Shown: positions 45,474 to 55,221, numbered from the stretch's first letter. The stretch: 64,000 nt of DNA from Roseovarius sp. M141 (GCF_024355225.1 NZ_VCNH01000008.1:2232001-2296000); one strand, 5' to 3'. Numbers and translations: made by a program. Notes: generated from the letters alone by a model not told the origin.

Positions 45474-45771
45474 CCGTAACCGCCATGAACTGGCCTCGCG
45501 CCTGCCCGCGAAGTGGCATCTTACGGACGTTTCGATCCGGATTGGAAGAACGAACACTTTGCGTATGCAAAAGGATGGCCCGATCTGCCGGGCCGCTTAC
45601 CGAATGCACTGCGATCATGCCCTTCCACCCGGCATTATCGGGCTCTAAAGGCTGGCACGGACGCCAAAATCAACTATGCTGGAAAGGGTGCCTTTCGCAG
45701 CGGTAATCATGGCCCGCAGTCAAAACGCTTCACAGCCGACATTCTGCTCTGATCGACATCGACCATATGAA
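45474..45771. other. Non-coding, probably decayed
   Basis: About 300 bp after the DUF815 gene. No gene resembling a protein was found. The stretch from 45690 to 45752 reads like a dispersed intergenic sequence, but I cannot verify copies from one window. Confidence 0.4.
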
Positions 45772-46014
45772 CTACCCGTTTATGGGTTGCGCAATACTCT
45801 TTGATAATCGCCGCAGACAGTGAGGGTCGGGTTGACGTCTAGCGTCACGCTTGATCTCGATATGATCACAGACCTTTCGAACCTCGCCAGACGGATTGCG
45901 CACGAGATCCTCATAGTAACTGAGTAGTACTTTTTCTGTTTCTCTCTGCGGCAACCAAACCCGCATCATGGAATCCATTGGTTTCCGGCACATTTGCGGC
46001 GATTGATCAAACAA
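45772..46014 (-). pseudogene. Sulfotransferase C-terminal remnant
   Basis: An 80-codon frame whose middle reads LLSYYEDLVRNPSGEVRKVCDHIEI, matching the YEDLV..P block near the end of sulfotransferase domains. The N-terminal PAPS-binding half of the enzyme is missing, so this is a fragment of a decayed gene. Surrounding bases are non-coding. Confidence 0.6.
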
Positions 46015-46297
46015 AGCGCGGCGGTTGCCTTACCGTTTGAAATGAACCTTTCTCGCACAGCGGATGCAAGGAATGTCTCGCTATTCGGTCCCTGCCTATT
46101 CATTTGATACTAAAATCTGCTGGAATAGCAGTTTCAGATCACTGGCCTGAACGGGCCGGAACGGCGGGTCAGGGCGGGAAAACTGTCCACCCGGCGGCAC
46201 TATTGTTTGCCGCCGGCGCGCAATTATGGTCGCAGCGAGTGTCACCATCGACGATGCCTGCAAGCCCTGTCAAACCGCTAGGGGGATCTTCGCAGGC

Positions 46298-46600
46298 TTA
46301 GAGTTGACGCAGATAGGCCCAGGAAACATATCCTTTGAGGCCGTGCGCCTGCTTCAAAGAGGCCTTGCACCAACGGGTGCCACCGGTTCGATCGCAGCTA
46401 TGGACTTGCAAGACGGTGCCGTTCGGGAGTCCGACAATGACTTGGAAGCCGACACCGGGCCCTGCGCGCATTTTCAGCATGTCGTCACCCTCGACGCCAG
46501 TAACCTCGTAATATCCAGTCGGGCCGGCGTCGGCTGGTTCAGCACCGGCAATGACTCCCAGCGCAACCGCTGCAAGTGCGGCAAAGATGGCTCTGCGCAT
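46298..46600 (-). CDS. Secreted SH3-domain protein
   Basis: 100-residue exported protein. The N-terminus has a signal peptide (RRAIFAALAAVALGVIAGAEPADA), then a bacterial SH3-like domain: LKMRAGPGVGFQVI, LPNGTVLQV, CDRTGGTRWCKA, and a C-terminal GYVSWAYLRQL. Two Cys may form a disulfide. Such domains bind peptidoglycan or protein partners in the periplasm. It stands as an isolated gene upstream of the sulfotransferase remnant on the same strand. Confidence 0.82.
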   Translation of the reverse strand: MRRAIFAALAAVALGVIAGAEPADAGPTGYYEVTGVEGDDMLKMRAGPGVGFQVIVGLPNGTVLQVHSCDRTGGTRWCKASLKQAHGLKGYVSWAYLRQL

Positions 46601-46754
46601 TGTTTCCTCCTGTTTTCTGCCTCGGCCGCTTTGTAGGCCATTGCAGGCTTTGCAGGCAACCTATTGGGGGCGCAAATGCAGACCGTCGGCGGCGTGACAC
46701 TCTACGCAGTAATCTGCGGCGATTTCAGCGTGACTGTTTGACAGTCCAAACGGT

Positions 46755-46783
46755 CAAAAAAGGGCGGACCGTTTGATCCGCCC
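46755..46783 (-). terminator. Terminator of icd
   Basis: On the minus strand GGGCGGA pairs with TCCGCCC around an 8-base loop and is followed by TTTTTT. It lies 24 bp after the icd stop. Confidence 0.88.
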
Positions 46784-46806
46784 CCGTTGTTATGGGCCAA
46801 AAGCTA

Positions 46807-48021
46807 TCAGCCGTTCAGTGCCTTGTTCAGGTTTTCGTCGACCTTCTCAAGGAAACCCATCGTCGTCAGCCATTTCTGATCGGGGCCGACCAGCAGCGCC
46901 AGATCCTTGGTCATGTGGCCGGATTCGACCGTATCGACGACCACCTTTTCCAAGGTCTCGGCAAAGTTGGTCAGCGCCTCGTTCCCGTCCAGTTTGCCGC
47001 GATGCTTCAGCCCGCCGGTCCAGGCGTAGATCGACGCGATCGAGTTGGTCGATGTCTCCTCGCCCTTCTGGTGCTGGCGGTAGTGGCGCGTCACCGTGCC
47101 GTGGGCCGCCTCGGCCTCGACGATCTGGCCGTCGGGCGTCATCAGCTGCGAGGTCATCAGGCCCAAGCTTCCAAAGCCCTGCGCGACGGTGTCGGACTGC
47201 ACGTCGCCGTCATAGTTCTTGCAGGCCCAGACATAGCCGCCCGACCATTTCATCGCCGAGGCGACCATGTCGTCGATCAGGCGGTGCTCGTAGGTGATGC
47301 CGGCAGCGTCGAATTTGTCCTTGAACTCGGCGTCAAAGATTTCCTGAAAGATGATCATGAACTGACCATCGTAGTTTTTCAAGATGGTGTTCTTGGTCGA
47401 CAAATACACTGGGTAGTTGCGCTTGAGCCCATAGTTGAAGGAGGCGCGGGCGAAATCGCGGATGCTGTCGTCCAGGTTGTACATGCCCATATAGACGCCC
47501 GAGGAGGGGGCCTTGAACACTTCCTCTTCCATGACGGTGCCATCTTCGCCCACGAACTTCATCGACAGCGTGCCGGGGCCGGGGAACTTCATGTCGGTGG
47601 CGCGATACTGATCGCCGTAGGCGTGACGGCCGATGACGATGGGCTGGGTCCAGCCGGGGACAAGCCGCGGCACGTTCGAGCAGATGATCGGCTCGCGGAA
47701 GACGACGCCGCCCAGAATGTTGCGGATGGTGCCGTTGGGGCTGCGCCACATCTTTTTCAGACCGAATTCCTCGACCCGGCCCTCATCGGGCGTGATGGTG
47801 GCGCATTTGACGCCGACGCCGTATTTCTGGATCGCGTGGGCGGCATCGACGGTGATCTGGTCGTCCGTCTCGTCGCGGGCCATGATACCCAGATCGTAGT
47901 ATTTCAAATCGACGTCGAGATAGGGCAGGATCAGTTTTTTCTTGATGAAATCCCAGATGATGCGGGTCATCTCGTCGCCGTCTAGTTCGACGATGGGGTT
48001 TTCTACCTTGATCTTGGACAT
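46807..48021 (-). CDS. icd: Isocitrate dehydrogenase [NADP]
   Basis: 404-residue TCA-cycle enzyme converting isocitrate to 2-oxoglutarate. This is the eukaryotic-type NADP homodimeric form: [12 protein letters not shown] at the start, [27 protein letters not shown] (substrate-binding SPNGTIRN), [15 protein letters not shown] segment and HGTVTRHYR near the C-terminus. Length is right for the family. A Shine-Dalgarno-like AAGG lies before the ATG. It is a single-gene unit ended by a terminator. Confidence 0.97.
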   Translation of the reverse strand: MSKIKVENPIVELDGDEMTRIIWDFIKKKLILPYLDVDLKYYDLGIMARDETDDQITVDAAHAIQKYGVGVKCATITPDEGRVEEFGLKKMWRSPNGTIRNILGGVVFREPIICSNVPRLVPGWTQPIVIGRHAYGDQYRATDMKFPGPGTLSMKFVGEDGTVMEEEVFKAPSSGVYMGMYNLDDSIRDFARASFNYGLKRNYPVYLSTKNTILKNYDGQFMIIFQEIFDAEFKDKFDAAGITYEHRLIDDMVASAMKWSGGYVWACKNYDGDVQSDTVAQGFGSLGLMTSQLMTPDGQIVEAEAAHGTVTRHYRQHQKGEETSTNSIASIYAWTGGLKHRGKLDGNEALTNFAETLEKVVVDTVESGHMTKDLALLVGPDQKWLTTMGFLEKVDENLNKALNG

Positions 48022-48118
48022 ATGGGCGCCTTTCGTGTGTCAGGGTCGGTGATTGCTGGCTCTTTAGCGCAATTCCGCAGGGATTGGAAGAAGTCTGTAT
48101 GCCGAAGTATACTGGATG

Positions 48119-48757
48119 TCAGTCAACCTGATTTTCAACAATCTCATCCATGACGCGCAGCCACAGATCACTATCCTGCGCGCCGGGCACGGCGTGCTGG
48201 GCCGCGACGATAAAGGTCGGAACTGACGTGATGCCCATCTCGCGGAATTGTGTGTCGCGGGCACGAATGTCATCCGTGTCGGCGTCGCTGGCCAGCAGTT
48301 TGGCCACGACGGCGGCATCCATGCCAAGGCTGTCCGCGATATCAGCCAGCACTTCGGCGTCGCCAATGTCACGGCCCCCGGTGAAATACGCGGAAAACAG
48401 CGCCATCGCGGCGGCGTTCTGTTTGCCCTCGATGCCGGCCCAGTGGATCAGGCGGTGCGCGTTCAGCGTGTTAGGGGTGCGCTGCATCGCCTCGAAATTG
48501 ATGCTGAGACCTGCGGCTTCGGCCTTTTGCACGACGGGCGCGTAGGCCGCGACGGCGGCCTCCTTGTCACCGAACTTGGTCTCCAGATAGGTGCGCCGGT
48601 CCATTCCCTCGCGGGGCATGTCCGGGTTCAGCTGAAAGGGGTGCCATTCGATGACAAAGGGATGATCCGGGCGCTGTTCCAGCGCGCGGTCCAGCAGTGA
48701 TTTGCCAATATAGCACCACGGGCAGATCGGATCGGAGATGATGTCGAGCTTGACCAT
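48119..48757 (-). CDS. DsbA-family (FrnE-like) oxidoreductase
   Basis: 212-residue thioredoxin-fold protein of the FrnE/DsbA-type family, cytosolic. The redox motif CPWC is at residues 12-15 (DPICPWCYIG) and the cis-Pro loop TSVPTF is near the C-terminus. The start MVKLDI fits relatives; a frame to 48853 is probably not used. Relatives are also labelled 2-hydroxychromene-2-carboxylate isomerase-like. The role is not known. Confidence 0.88.
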   Translation of the reverse strand: MVKLDIISDPICPWCYIGKSLLDRALEQRPDHPFVIEWHPFQLNPDMPREGMDRRTYLETKFGDKEAAVAAYAPVVQKAEAAGLSINFEAMQRTPNTLNAHRLIHWAGIEGKQNAAAMALFSAYFTGGRDIGDAEVLADIADSLGMDAAVVAKLLASDADTDDIRARDTQFREMGITSVPTFIVAAQHAVPGAQDSDLWLRVMDEIVENQVD

Positions 48758-48880
48758 GTCGGGCCTTTCAATGGGGCGAGGTTGCCCGCGGTGGTAGGGC
48801 CTGCCCACCGCCATTGCAAGGCACATGACAGCCGCCCCGCAGCGGGGCATCATCCCGGCAGCCGGCGGCTGGATGCGACG

Positions 48881-48994
48881 TCAGAACAGGCTCTGAACGC
48901 CGCGCGCGGCGCCCGAGATGTCCTGACCCACGCCGTCGACCGTGGCGCAGCCTGTCAATGCGGTCAGCGCCGCGAGAATGATCAGTTTTTTCAT
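48881..48994 (-). CDS. Entericidin-like small lipoprotein
   Basis: 37-residue lipoprotein that is easy to miss. It reads MKKLIILAALTALTGCATVDGVGQDISGAARGVQSLF, in short a Lys-Lys start, a hydrophobic signal and the lipobox LTGC, then a small polar tail. This is the size and build of entericidin A/B-type peptides, which are bacteriolytic or antidote lipoproteins. It stands alone between the FrnE-like gene and a solute-binding protein gene. Confidence 0.7.
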   Translation of the reverse strand: MKKLIILAALTALTGCATVDGVGQDISGAARGVQSLF

Positions 48995-49016
48995 TGCGTG
49001 GTCCTGTCAATCTTTG

Positions 49017-50912
49017 TCACTGCTTGGGCGCCGCGCCGGTTTCCCCGGTTCTCGGCAGGTCGTCATTGGCCATCCACCAGACTTCGGGCAGGAACCCTAC
49101 GCCGTCGCCATAGAGCGGCAAGTTATCCACAGGATACGTCAGGCGGGCATCATGGGCAATACGGCCCACTGAATACTGATGAATCGGGATGACGTAGCGG
49201 CCCGATATCAGCACCCGGTCCAGCGCGCGCACGGCGGAAACAAAATCCTCATGCGTCTTGGCGGCCAGCATGGCGTGAATCATACCCTCGGCGGCGGGGC
49301 TGTTCATGCCCATCAGGTTGCGGCTGCCGGGCTGGTCGGCGCCCTTGGCGCCCCAGTAGAAATACTGCTCGTTTCCCGGCGACAGCGACAGCGAGCGGCG
49401 CATGAAGGTCAGGTCGAAATCGTAATTCGCCTCGCGCACGGTGTATTGCGCCTTGTCCACGCTTTGAACCTGTAGCGTGATACCCAGCCGCTCCAGCGCG
49501 CGGGCGTAGATATCCATCATCGCGGTTGCCTGCTGCACCAGCGCGTCCTGTTGCAGAAGGACCGTCAGCACCAGCGGCTGGCCTTCGGCGTTCTTCAGAA
49601 CGCCGTCCTGCACGGTCCAGCCAGCATCGGCCAGCAGATCCGCCGCCGCGCGGATATTGGCGCGGTTGCGTTTGGAACCGTCAGAGGCGGGCAGGGTGTA
49701 GCCCTCCAGCGTGCCGGGCAGAAGGGTGTCTGCATAGGGCGCCAGCAGGGCCTGCACGGCGCCCTGCGCGGGGCCGGGGCGCATGCCCAGTTCGGAATTG
49801 GAGTAATAGGACGTGATGCGCGGCTGGCGCCCGCCGGTCAACGTGTCGTTGATGTATTCGAAATTGAACGCGGCAATCAGCGCCTCGCGCACGCGCCAGT
49901 CGTCCAAGGGGGCGTGCCGGGTGTTCATCACGAAGCCCGAGATGCCCGACGGCTGTCCATTGGGGATTTCGCTGCGGATGATATCGCCGCGTTTGACTGC
50001 GGGCAGGCTGGCAAGCTCCTCCCACCGCTCGGCGTTGAATTCACGGATATAGCTGATCTCGCCGGCCTTGAACGCCTCTTTCATCACGGCGTCATCGCCG
50101 TAGAAATCGATGCGGATCTCGTCGAAGTTATTCGTGCCGCGCCGGAAGGGCAGATCGTTGCCCCAGTAGTCCGGGTTGCGGCGCAGGGTCACGCGGCGAT
50201 CAAGCTGGTAGCTGTCCACGACATAGGGCGCGGTGCCGATGGGAATGTCGTCGATCGCGCCGTCCTCAAACACACGGTTCTCCCACTGGGATTTTTTTAG
50301 GATCGGACGCAGGCCTGCCAGCAGGGCCAGATCGCGGTCAGGGGGGCCATCATCGGTCTTGAAATCCAGCCGCACCTTGCCGGGGCCGGTCTGTTCGATC
50401 CGCGCGATGCGGGTCCAGAAATCGCGGTAGCGCAGATGGCCGCGTGTGCCCAAAGCCTCGAACGACCAGATCACATCCTCGGCGGTGACCGGGCTGCCGT
50501 CCGAGAACGCGGCCTTGGGGTTCAGCGTGAATTCCACCCATGTGCGGTTCTCATCCGTCTCGACGGTTTCGGCCAGAAGACCATAGAGCGTGAAAGGCTC
50601 GTCCCAGGACCGGCCCAGAAGCGATTCGTAGGCAAAGCTACGCAGTTGCCAAGGCGGGGTGCCCTTGGGCGCGAATGGGTTGAGCGAATCATAGCCGCCG
50701 ACATTGCCGGTGGTTACGCGCCCGCCCTGCGACGCCTCGGGGTTGGCATAGGGCAGGGCAGTATAGCCGGGCGGCAGGGCCGGGGCGCCGTACATCGCGA
50801 TACCGTGAACAGGCTGGGCCGCAGCGGGCTGAAATACCCCAATTCCAAGCAAAACATAGGCCAAAGCGGCGATAATACGCCCATGGCGCTGGAAATTGAC
50901 TGATCTCGTCAT
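49017..50912 (-). CDS. Extracellular solute-binding protein, family 5 (YejA-like)
   Basis: 631-residue periplasmic binding protein of an oligopeptide-type ABC importer. A signal peptide (RIIAALAYVLLGIGVFQPAAAQ) precedes the family-5 domain, with SFAYESLLGRSWDEPFTLYGLLAE, the lobe motif FSDGSPVTAEDVIWSFEAL and RNPDYWGNDLPFRRGTNNFDEI typical of YejA-like proteins that bind microcin-type or long peptides. No permease genes are adjacent in the window. The start at 50912 has GGA 8 bases upstream; a longer frame to 50969 is less likely. Confidence 0.9.
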   Translation of the reverse strand: MTRSVNFQRHGRIIAALAYVLLGIGVFQPAAAQPVHGIAMYGAPALPPGYTALPYANPEASQGGRVTTGNVGGYDSLNPFAPKGTPPWQLRSFAYESLLGRSWDEPFTLYGLLAETVETDENRTWVEFTLNPKAAFSDGSPVTAEDVIWSFEALGTRGHLRYRDFWTRIARIEQTGPGKVRLDFKTDDGPPDRDLALLAGLRPILKKSQWENRVFEDGAIDDIPIGTAPYVVDSYQLDRRVTLRRNPDYWGNDLPFRRGTNNFDEIRIDFYGDDAVMKEAFKAGEISYIREFNAERWEELASLPAVKRGDIIRSEIPNGQPSGISGFVMNTRHAPLDDWRVREALIAAFNFEYINDTLTGGRQPRITSYYSNSELGMRPGPAQGAVQALLAPYADTLLPGTLEGYTLPASDGSKRNRANIRAAADLLADAGWTVQDGVLKNAEGQPLVLTVLLQQDALVQQATAMMDIYARALERLGITLQVQSVDKAQYTVREANYDFDLTFMRRSLSLSPGNEQYFYWGAKGADQPGSRNLMGMNSPAAEGMIHAMLAAKTHEDFVSAVRALDRVLISGRYVIPIHQYSVGRIAHDARLTYPVDNLPLYGDGVGFLPEVWWMANDDLPRTGETGAAPKQ

Positions 50913-50988
50913 TGGGAGAATTCCTGATTGGCGTTGCGTCACTGGTCGCGAGGGTAGAGAGGGATTCATGCCTTTTCAAACTTTTAGC

Positions 50989-51017
50989 TTGGACGGGCGC
51001 GCGGGATTGTCTATAAG
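50989..51017 (+). promoter_or_regulatory. Promoter of the small RNA
   Basis: TTGGAC (50989-50994) and TATAAG (51012-51017) are separated by exactly 17 bases, a near-consensus sigma-70 type promoter pointing right. No protein gene begins just downstream; instead a hairpin and a terminator follow. Confidence 0.72.
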
Positions 51018-51023
51018 AGAGTC

Positions 51024-51100
51024 ACTGCTCGATAGGTTTCTTGCCTGTATGAAACCTGCCTCAATAACTTAACGCCAGCTTCGCGCTGGCGTTTTTTTTT
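51024..51100 (+). ncRNA. Candidate small RNA of about 77-80 nt
   Basis: A transcript from the promoter at 50989 would begin near 51024. It contains a perfect 7-bp hairpin (AGGTTTC at 51034-51040, 10-base loop, GAAACCT at 51051-51057). A single-stranded linker follows, then a perfect 9-bp terminator stem (AACGCCAGC / GCTGGCGTT, 51071-51093) and a run of nine T. Promoter, hairpin and terminator together are the usual make-up of a trans-acting sRNA. No open frame of any size is contained. I do not recognise the RNA family. It lies between the divergent solute-binding gene and the patatin gene. Confidence 0.7.
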
Positions 51101-51303
51101 GGCCGGATGGCTTGGGGTTTAAAATGTGCCGCTCGGGCGCGGGTCGCGTGACATTTGCACATGCAGCAATATATGCTGCGATGCAATAACCGCCCGGCTG
51201 ACAAATACCGGTTTCGGCTGTGGATCGCCCAAGGGTCTGGCGGAGCGTGGCCTGGGCGGTCTGAATTTGGGTATTTCTCCAAGAAAAAGCCGAAGGGGCA
51301 GGC

Positions 51304-52317
51304 ATGGATATCAAACGAATCAATCTGGCGCTACAGGGCGGCGGCGCGCATGGCGCGTTTACTTGGGGTGTACTGGACCGCCTGCTGGAGGAGGACGCGT
51401 TGGAAGTGGCCGCGATTTCCGGCACATCCGCAGGCGCGCTGAACGGCGCGGCGCTAAAGGCGGGTTGGGTATCAGGTGGCCGGGAGGGCGCGCGCGAGAA
51501 TCTGGACTGGCTCTGGGCGCAGATGGGTGCGGTGCATGATCTGCGCATGCCCGCGTGGATGGCTGCATCTGTGCCCGGCGCCGTGAGCGCGGCCATGGAG
51601 TACGCGATGCCGATGACGTTTGTCGACGCGGTGTCGCAAACCTTGTCGCCCTACGCCTACGGGCCGTTCTACAGCAATCCGCTGCGCCGCGTCGTCGAGC
51701 GGTTTGCCTATGACAAGATTTGCGCGGACAAAGCCCCGCTCCTGAGCGTGGGCGCAACGAATGTGCGCAACGGCAAGATCCGCATCTTTCAGGGGGACGA
51801 GATCGGCGCTGACGCGCTGTTGGCGTCGGCCTGCCTGCCGACGCTGTTTCAGGCGATCGAGATCGACGGTGAGGCATACTGGGACGGTGGCTATACCGGT
51901 AATCCGGCGCTGTTTCCGCTGTTCAAGGCGGATTTGCCTAGTGATATCGTAATCGTCAATATCAACCCGCTGGAGCGCCCGGATCTGCCATGCACTGCGC
52001 AGGAGATCGAGAACCGGATCAATGAGATCAGTTTTAACTCGTCTCTGCTGCGCGAACTGCGCGCGATCGGGTTCGTGCAGCGGCTTCTGGATGCCGGCAC
52101 CGTGCCCGAGGGCGCTATGAAACGGCTGCATGTGCACATGATCGCAGATGACCGGCTGATGGCCGAGCTGTCGGTCATGACCAAGATGGTGCCGAACCCC
52201 TATCTGCTGAGTCGTCTGAAAGAGGCGGGGCGCATTGCGGCAGATCGTTTTCTGGCCGCACATTGGGACGATCTGGGCGTGCGCGGAAGCACCGATCTGT
52301 CCGAGATGTTCGGCTGA
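51304..52317 (+). CDS. Patatin-like phospholipase
   Basis: 337-residue acyl hydrolase. The oxyanion loop QGGGAHGAF, nucleophile GTSAG (Ser47 region) and Asp in WDGGYTGN (DGG) form the patatin dyad. The C-terminus has a helical region with RADLPSD-like and RLLDAG segments seen in bacterial patatins. Membrane association is probably peripheral since no signal peptide is visible. It follows the small RNA and is convergent with the DUF502 gene. Confidence 0.9.
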   Translation: MDIKRINLALQGGGAHGAFTWGVLDRLLEEDALEVAAISGTSAGALNGAALKAGWVSGGREGARENLDWLWAQMGAVHDLRMPAWMAASVPGAVSAAMEYAMPMTFVDAVSQTLSPYAYGPFYSNPLRRVVERFAYDKICADKAPLLSVGATNVRNGKIRIFQGDEIGADALLASACLPTLFQAIEIDGEAYWDGGYTGNPALFPLFKADLPSDIVIVNINPLERPDLPCTAQEIENRINEISFNSSLLRELRAIGFVQRLLDAGTVPEGAMKRLHVHMIADDRLMAELSVMTKMVPNPYLLSRLKEAGRIAADRFLAAHWDDLGVRGSTDLSEMFG

Positions 52318-52327
52318 TGCGTTTGCG

Positions 52328-53038
52328 TCAGACTTGCTTGGTGGGGTTTGCGAGCTTGGCCGGCATATCCTCGGGTTTGACCTGATTGGGGTAGACCAGC
52401 CCGGCCGAAATCACCAGTTTGGCGGCGTCTTCGACCGTCATGTCCAGCTCGATCACGTCTTCCTTGGGCAGGAACAACAGGAACCCCGATGTCGGGTTCG
52501 GCGTGGTGGGCAGGAACACACTGACCAGCGCGCCGCCCGTTTCGGTGCGGCTGGCGATTTCGCCCTTGGCCATGGTCGAGATAAAGCCGATGGCCCAGAT
52601 CCCCTTGCGCGGGTACTGGATCAGGCAGGCAGTCTCAAAGCTGCGCTCGGTCTGGGCAAAGATCGTCTCGGCGATCTGCTTGACCCCCGAATAGATCGAG
52701 CGGACGACCGGCATCCGGTTGACCAGATTTTCACCAAAGCGGATCAGCGTGCGGCCGATCAGACCCTTGGCGATCGAGCCGATCAGAATGGTAAAGATGA
52801 GAAATACCACCACGCCGACGCCGCGCAGATTGATGCCGAGAAAATGCGCCGGAGTCAGATCATAGGGGATCAGCGGCAGCACCACCCCGTCGACCCAGCC
52901 GATCATTGTCCAGATCAGCCAGACGGTCAGCGCAACCGGCAGGATAACGACAAGTCCGGTCAGGAACCGGGCACGCAGCCGCGCGAAGATGCCGGTCCGC
53001 TGCGGCGGGGTGGGGTCTTCTTCGAAAAGTGTGCTCAT
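52328..53038 (-). CDS. DUF502 family membrane protein
   Basis: 236-residue membrane protein of the DUF502 family, with two membrane helices (about 25-48 and 70-95) and a soluble C-terminal domain. TGLVVILPVALTVWLIW and GVVVFLIFTILIGSIAKGLIGR are diagnostic, as is the VYSGVKQIAETI-like segment. The role in bacteria is not settled. The start at MSTLFEED suits relatives; a frame to 53071 is open. Confidence 0.9.
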   Translation of the reverse strand: MSTLFEEDPTPPQRTGIFARLRARFLTGLVVILPVALTVWLIWTMIGWVDGVVLPLIPYDLTPAHFLGINLRGVGVVVFLIFTILIGSIAKGLIGRTLIRFGENLVNRMPVVRSIYSGVKQIAETIFAQTERSFETACLIQYPRKGIWAIGFISTMAKGEIASRTETGGALVSVFLPTTPNPTSGFLLFLPKEDVIELDMTVEDAAKLVISAGLVYPNQVKPEDMPAKLANPTKQV

Positions 53039-53124
53039 GTCTGTGGTTGATCCCGGATCGTGCTGCGGCAATGTGTAGGGGCTATGCCCGTCGGCGGCAA
53101 TGGTGCCTGCGCTGCATGTGGCTT

Positions 53125-54048
53125 TTATGTGCGGGGCCGGGGCTGCATTTGCAAGGCTTGCGCAATGGCGGCGGCCAGCCGCGCGTTCGCCCGGATCAGC
53201 GCGATGTTGGCGGTCAGTGTGCGCCCTTCGGTCGCCGCGTTCAGGTGGTTCAGCAGGTAGGGGGTGACGTTCTTGGCCGCGATGCCTGCCGCATGCGCCT
53301 TGGCTGCCGCGGCGGTGATGAGGGGCGCGAGGTCTGCGTAGGGGATTGCGTCCGCAGCGGGCACCGGGTTGCAGATCAACTGACCGCCCGGCAGGTCCAA
53401 TGCGGCGCGCGCCGTGTGGGCCGCAGCGATGGCGCGCGCGTCGTCCATGCGCAGCGGCGCCGCAAAGGGCGAGGCGGGGGACCAGAAGGCCGGCAGCGCG
53501 TCCTGCCCGTAGGCGATGACCGGAACGCCCAGTGTCTCCAGCACTTCCAGTGTCTTGGGCAGGTCCAGAATGGCCTTGGGCCCGGCGCAGACCACCGTCA
53601 CGCGGCTTTGTGCCAGCTGGTGCAGATCGGCGGATATGTCCCAGCTATGCTCGGCCCCCAAATGAACGCCGCCGATGCCGCCGGTCGCGAACACATCAAT
53701 ACCCGCGCGCGCGGCGGCGATCATGGTGGCGGCGACGGTCGTGCCGCCACTGGCGCCCGTTGCCATTGCCACGGCCAGATCCGCGCGGCTGAGCTTCATC
53801 GGGGCGGGCAGGGCGGCGAGCCGCTCCAGCTGCGCGCTCTCCAGCCCGATATGCAGCCGCCCGTCCAGAACGGCGATGGTGGCGGGAATGGCGCCGGCGC
53901 GGCGCACTTCATCCTCGACCGCGCTGGCGGTGTGCAGGTTTTCGGGGTAGGGCATGCCGTGGGTGATGATGGTGCTTTCCAGCGCGACCAGCGGCGCGCC
54001 TTCGGCCTTCGCTGTAGCGGTCTCGGCGGACCAGATCATGTCGCTCAT
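53125..54048 (-). CDS. psuG: Pseudouridine-5'-phosphate glycosidase
   Basis: 307-residue cytosolic enzyme (IndA/PsuG family) that splits pseudouridine 5'-phosphate into uracil and ribose 5-phosphate. [60 protein letters not shown] and the C-terminal [16 protein letters not shown] are family landmarks. It starts at MSDMIW, upstream of the rightward rpsB transcript. No PsuK-type kinase is adjacent. Confidence 0.93.
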   Translation of the reverse strand: MSDMIWSAETATAKAEGAPLVALESTIITHGMPYPENLHTASAVEDEVRRAGAIPATIAVLDGRLHIGLESAQLERLAALPAPMKLSRADLAVAMATGASGGTTVAATMIAAARAGIDVFATGGIGGVHLGAEHSWDISADLHQLAQSRVTVVCAGPKAILDLPKTLEVLETLGVPVIAYGQDALPAFWSPASPFAAPLRMDDARAIAAAHTARAALDLPGGQLICNPVPAADAIPYADLAPLITAAAAKAHAAGIAAKNVTPYLLNHLNAATEGRTLTANIALIRANARLAAAIAQALQMQPRPRT

Positions 54049-54160
54049 GCGCGGCGCTCCCTTCGTTTTGCGCGATGGTGACGGGAGGCCGCGCGCGGCG
54101 CAAGGCCCCCTTGCGCACAGGGGCTGCAAGGTCTATAGGCGCAAGCACTAGAAATCCGCA

Positions 54161-54235
54161 GGCACGGGCGGGCCGTCCGGGGGAGACATCCCCGGCAGTC
54201 CACCGGTTGAGGCAAAACGCCTCTCATCCCGTGCC
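54161..54235 (+). promoter_or_regulatory. Structured leader of rpsB
   Basis: The mRNA leader ahead of rpsB folds into a multi-branched structure. An outer stem GGCACGGG (54161-54168) / CCCGTGCC (54228-54235) encloses a hairpin CCGGGG/CCCCGG (54177-54195) and a hairpin GAGGC/GCCTC (54209-54223). All three are perfect by eye. Position, just before the rpsB ribosome binding site, suggests an autoregulatory S2-binding leader as known for rpsB mRNAs in other bacteria. Confidence 0.68.
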
Positions 54236-54263
54236 GAGGCGAAAACCGGAAAAGGAATACCAA

Positions 54264-55145
54264 ATGGCTCTTCCCGAGTTCACTTTGCGTCAGTTGCTGG
54301 AAGCTGGCGTTCACTTTGGCCACCAGACGCAGCGCTGGAACCCCCGCATGGGCGAGTTCATCTATGGCGCGCGCAACGGCATCCACATCATGGACCTGAC
54401 GCAGACCGTCCCGATGCTGGACGCCGCGCTGAACGTCGTGCGCGAAACAGTTGCCAAGAACGGTCGCGTGCTGTTCGTCGGCACCAAGCGTCAGGCCGCA
54501 GCGCCCATCGCCGAAGCCGCCGAGAAATGCGCGCAGTATTACATGAACCACCGCTGGCTGGGCGGCACGCTGACCAACTGGCAGACCGTGTCGAAATCGA
54601 TCCACCGCCTGAAGGAAATCGACGAGGCGCTGGAATCGGGCGCCGAAGGCCTGACCAAGAAAGAGCGTCTGGGCATGGAGCGTGACCAGGGCAAGCTGCA
54701 GGCTTCCTTGGGCGGCATCCGCGAAATGGGCGGCGTTCCCGATCTGCTGTTCGTCATCGATGTCAAGAAAGAAGCGCTGGCGATCGCCGAGGCGAACAAG
54801 CTGGGTATCCCGGTCGTCGCCATCGTCGACACCAACTGCTCGCCCGACGGGATTGATTACATCATTCCCGGCAACGACGACGCGGCCCGCGCCATTTCGC
54901 TGTATTGCGATCTGGTCAGCCGCGCAGCGCTGGATGGCATGACAGCCCAGATGGGCGCGGCAGGCATCGATATTGGCGCGATGGAAGAGGCCCCCGTCGA
55001 GGAGGTCGCATCGACCGGCGTCGAGACCGGCAACATCTCGCACGAAGCCGTGCATGACGACAAGGCAACCAAAGATGCGCCGCTGGACATCAAGTCGAGC
55101 GAAGAAGTCTCGGACATGGCCGCCAAGGCCGGTCAGAACAGCTGA
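54264..55145 (+). CDS. rpsB: 30S ribosomal protein S2
   Basis: 293-residue ribosomal protein of the small subunit. [27 protein letters not shown] is diagnostic, with [34 protein letters not shown], and [18 protein letters not shown]. The C-terminal tail beyond about residue 240 is a variable acidic extension (about 50 residues) that many alphaproteobacteria have. AAAAGGA lies before the ATG. It starts the rpsB-tsf operon and has the structured leader. Confidence 0.98.
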   Translation: MALPEFTLRQLLEAGVHFGHQTQRWNPRMGEFIYGARNGIHIMDLTQTVPMLDAALNVVRETVAKNGRVLFVGTKRQAAAPIAEAAEKCAQYYMNHRWLGGTLTNWQTVSKSIHRLKEIDEALESGAEGLTKKERLGMERDQGKLQASLGGIREMGGVPDLLFVIDVKKEALAIAEANKLGIPVVAIVDTNCSPDGIDYIIPGNDDAARAISLYCDLVSRAALDGMTAQMGAAGIDIGAMEEAPVEEVASTGVETGNISHEAVHDDKATKDAPLDIKSSEEVSDMAAKAGQNS

Positions 55146-55221
55146 TCCCAATACGGGTCGCATCTTACACACGCCCAGCGACGTGATCGCCGGGCGATAC
55201 CGACAATATTAGGAGAGCCAA

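Noticed and set aside
45348..45557. Possible leftward gene at the end of the DUF815 gene
   Set aside because: Overlaps a conserved gene and has no protein-like features.
46161..46200. Possible third copy of the 4305/12290 repeat
   Set aside because: Only a short ggtcagggcgg match is shared; the flanking blocks do not align.
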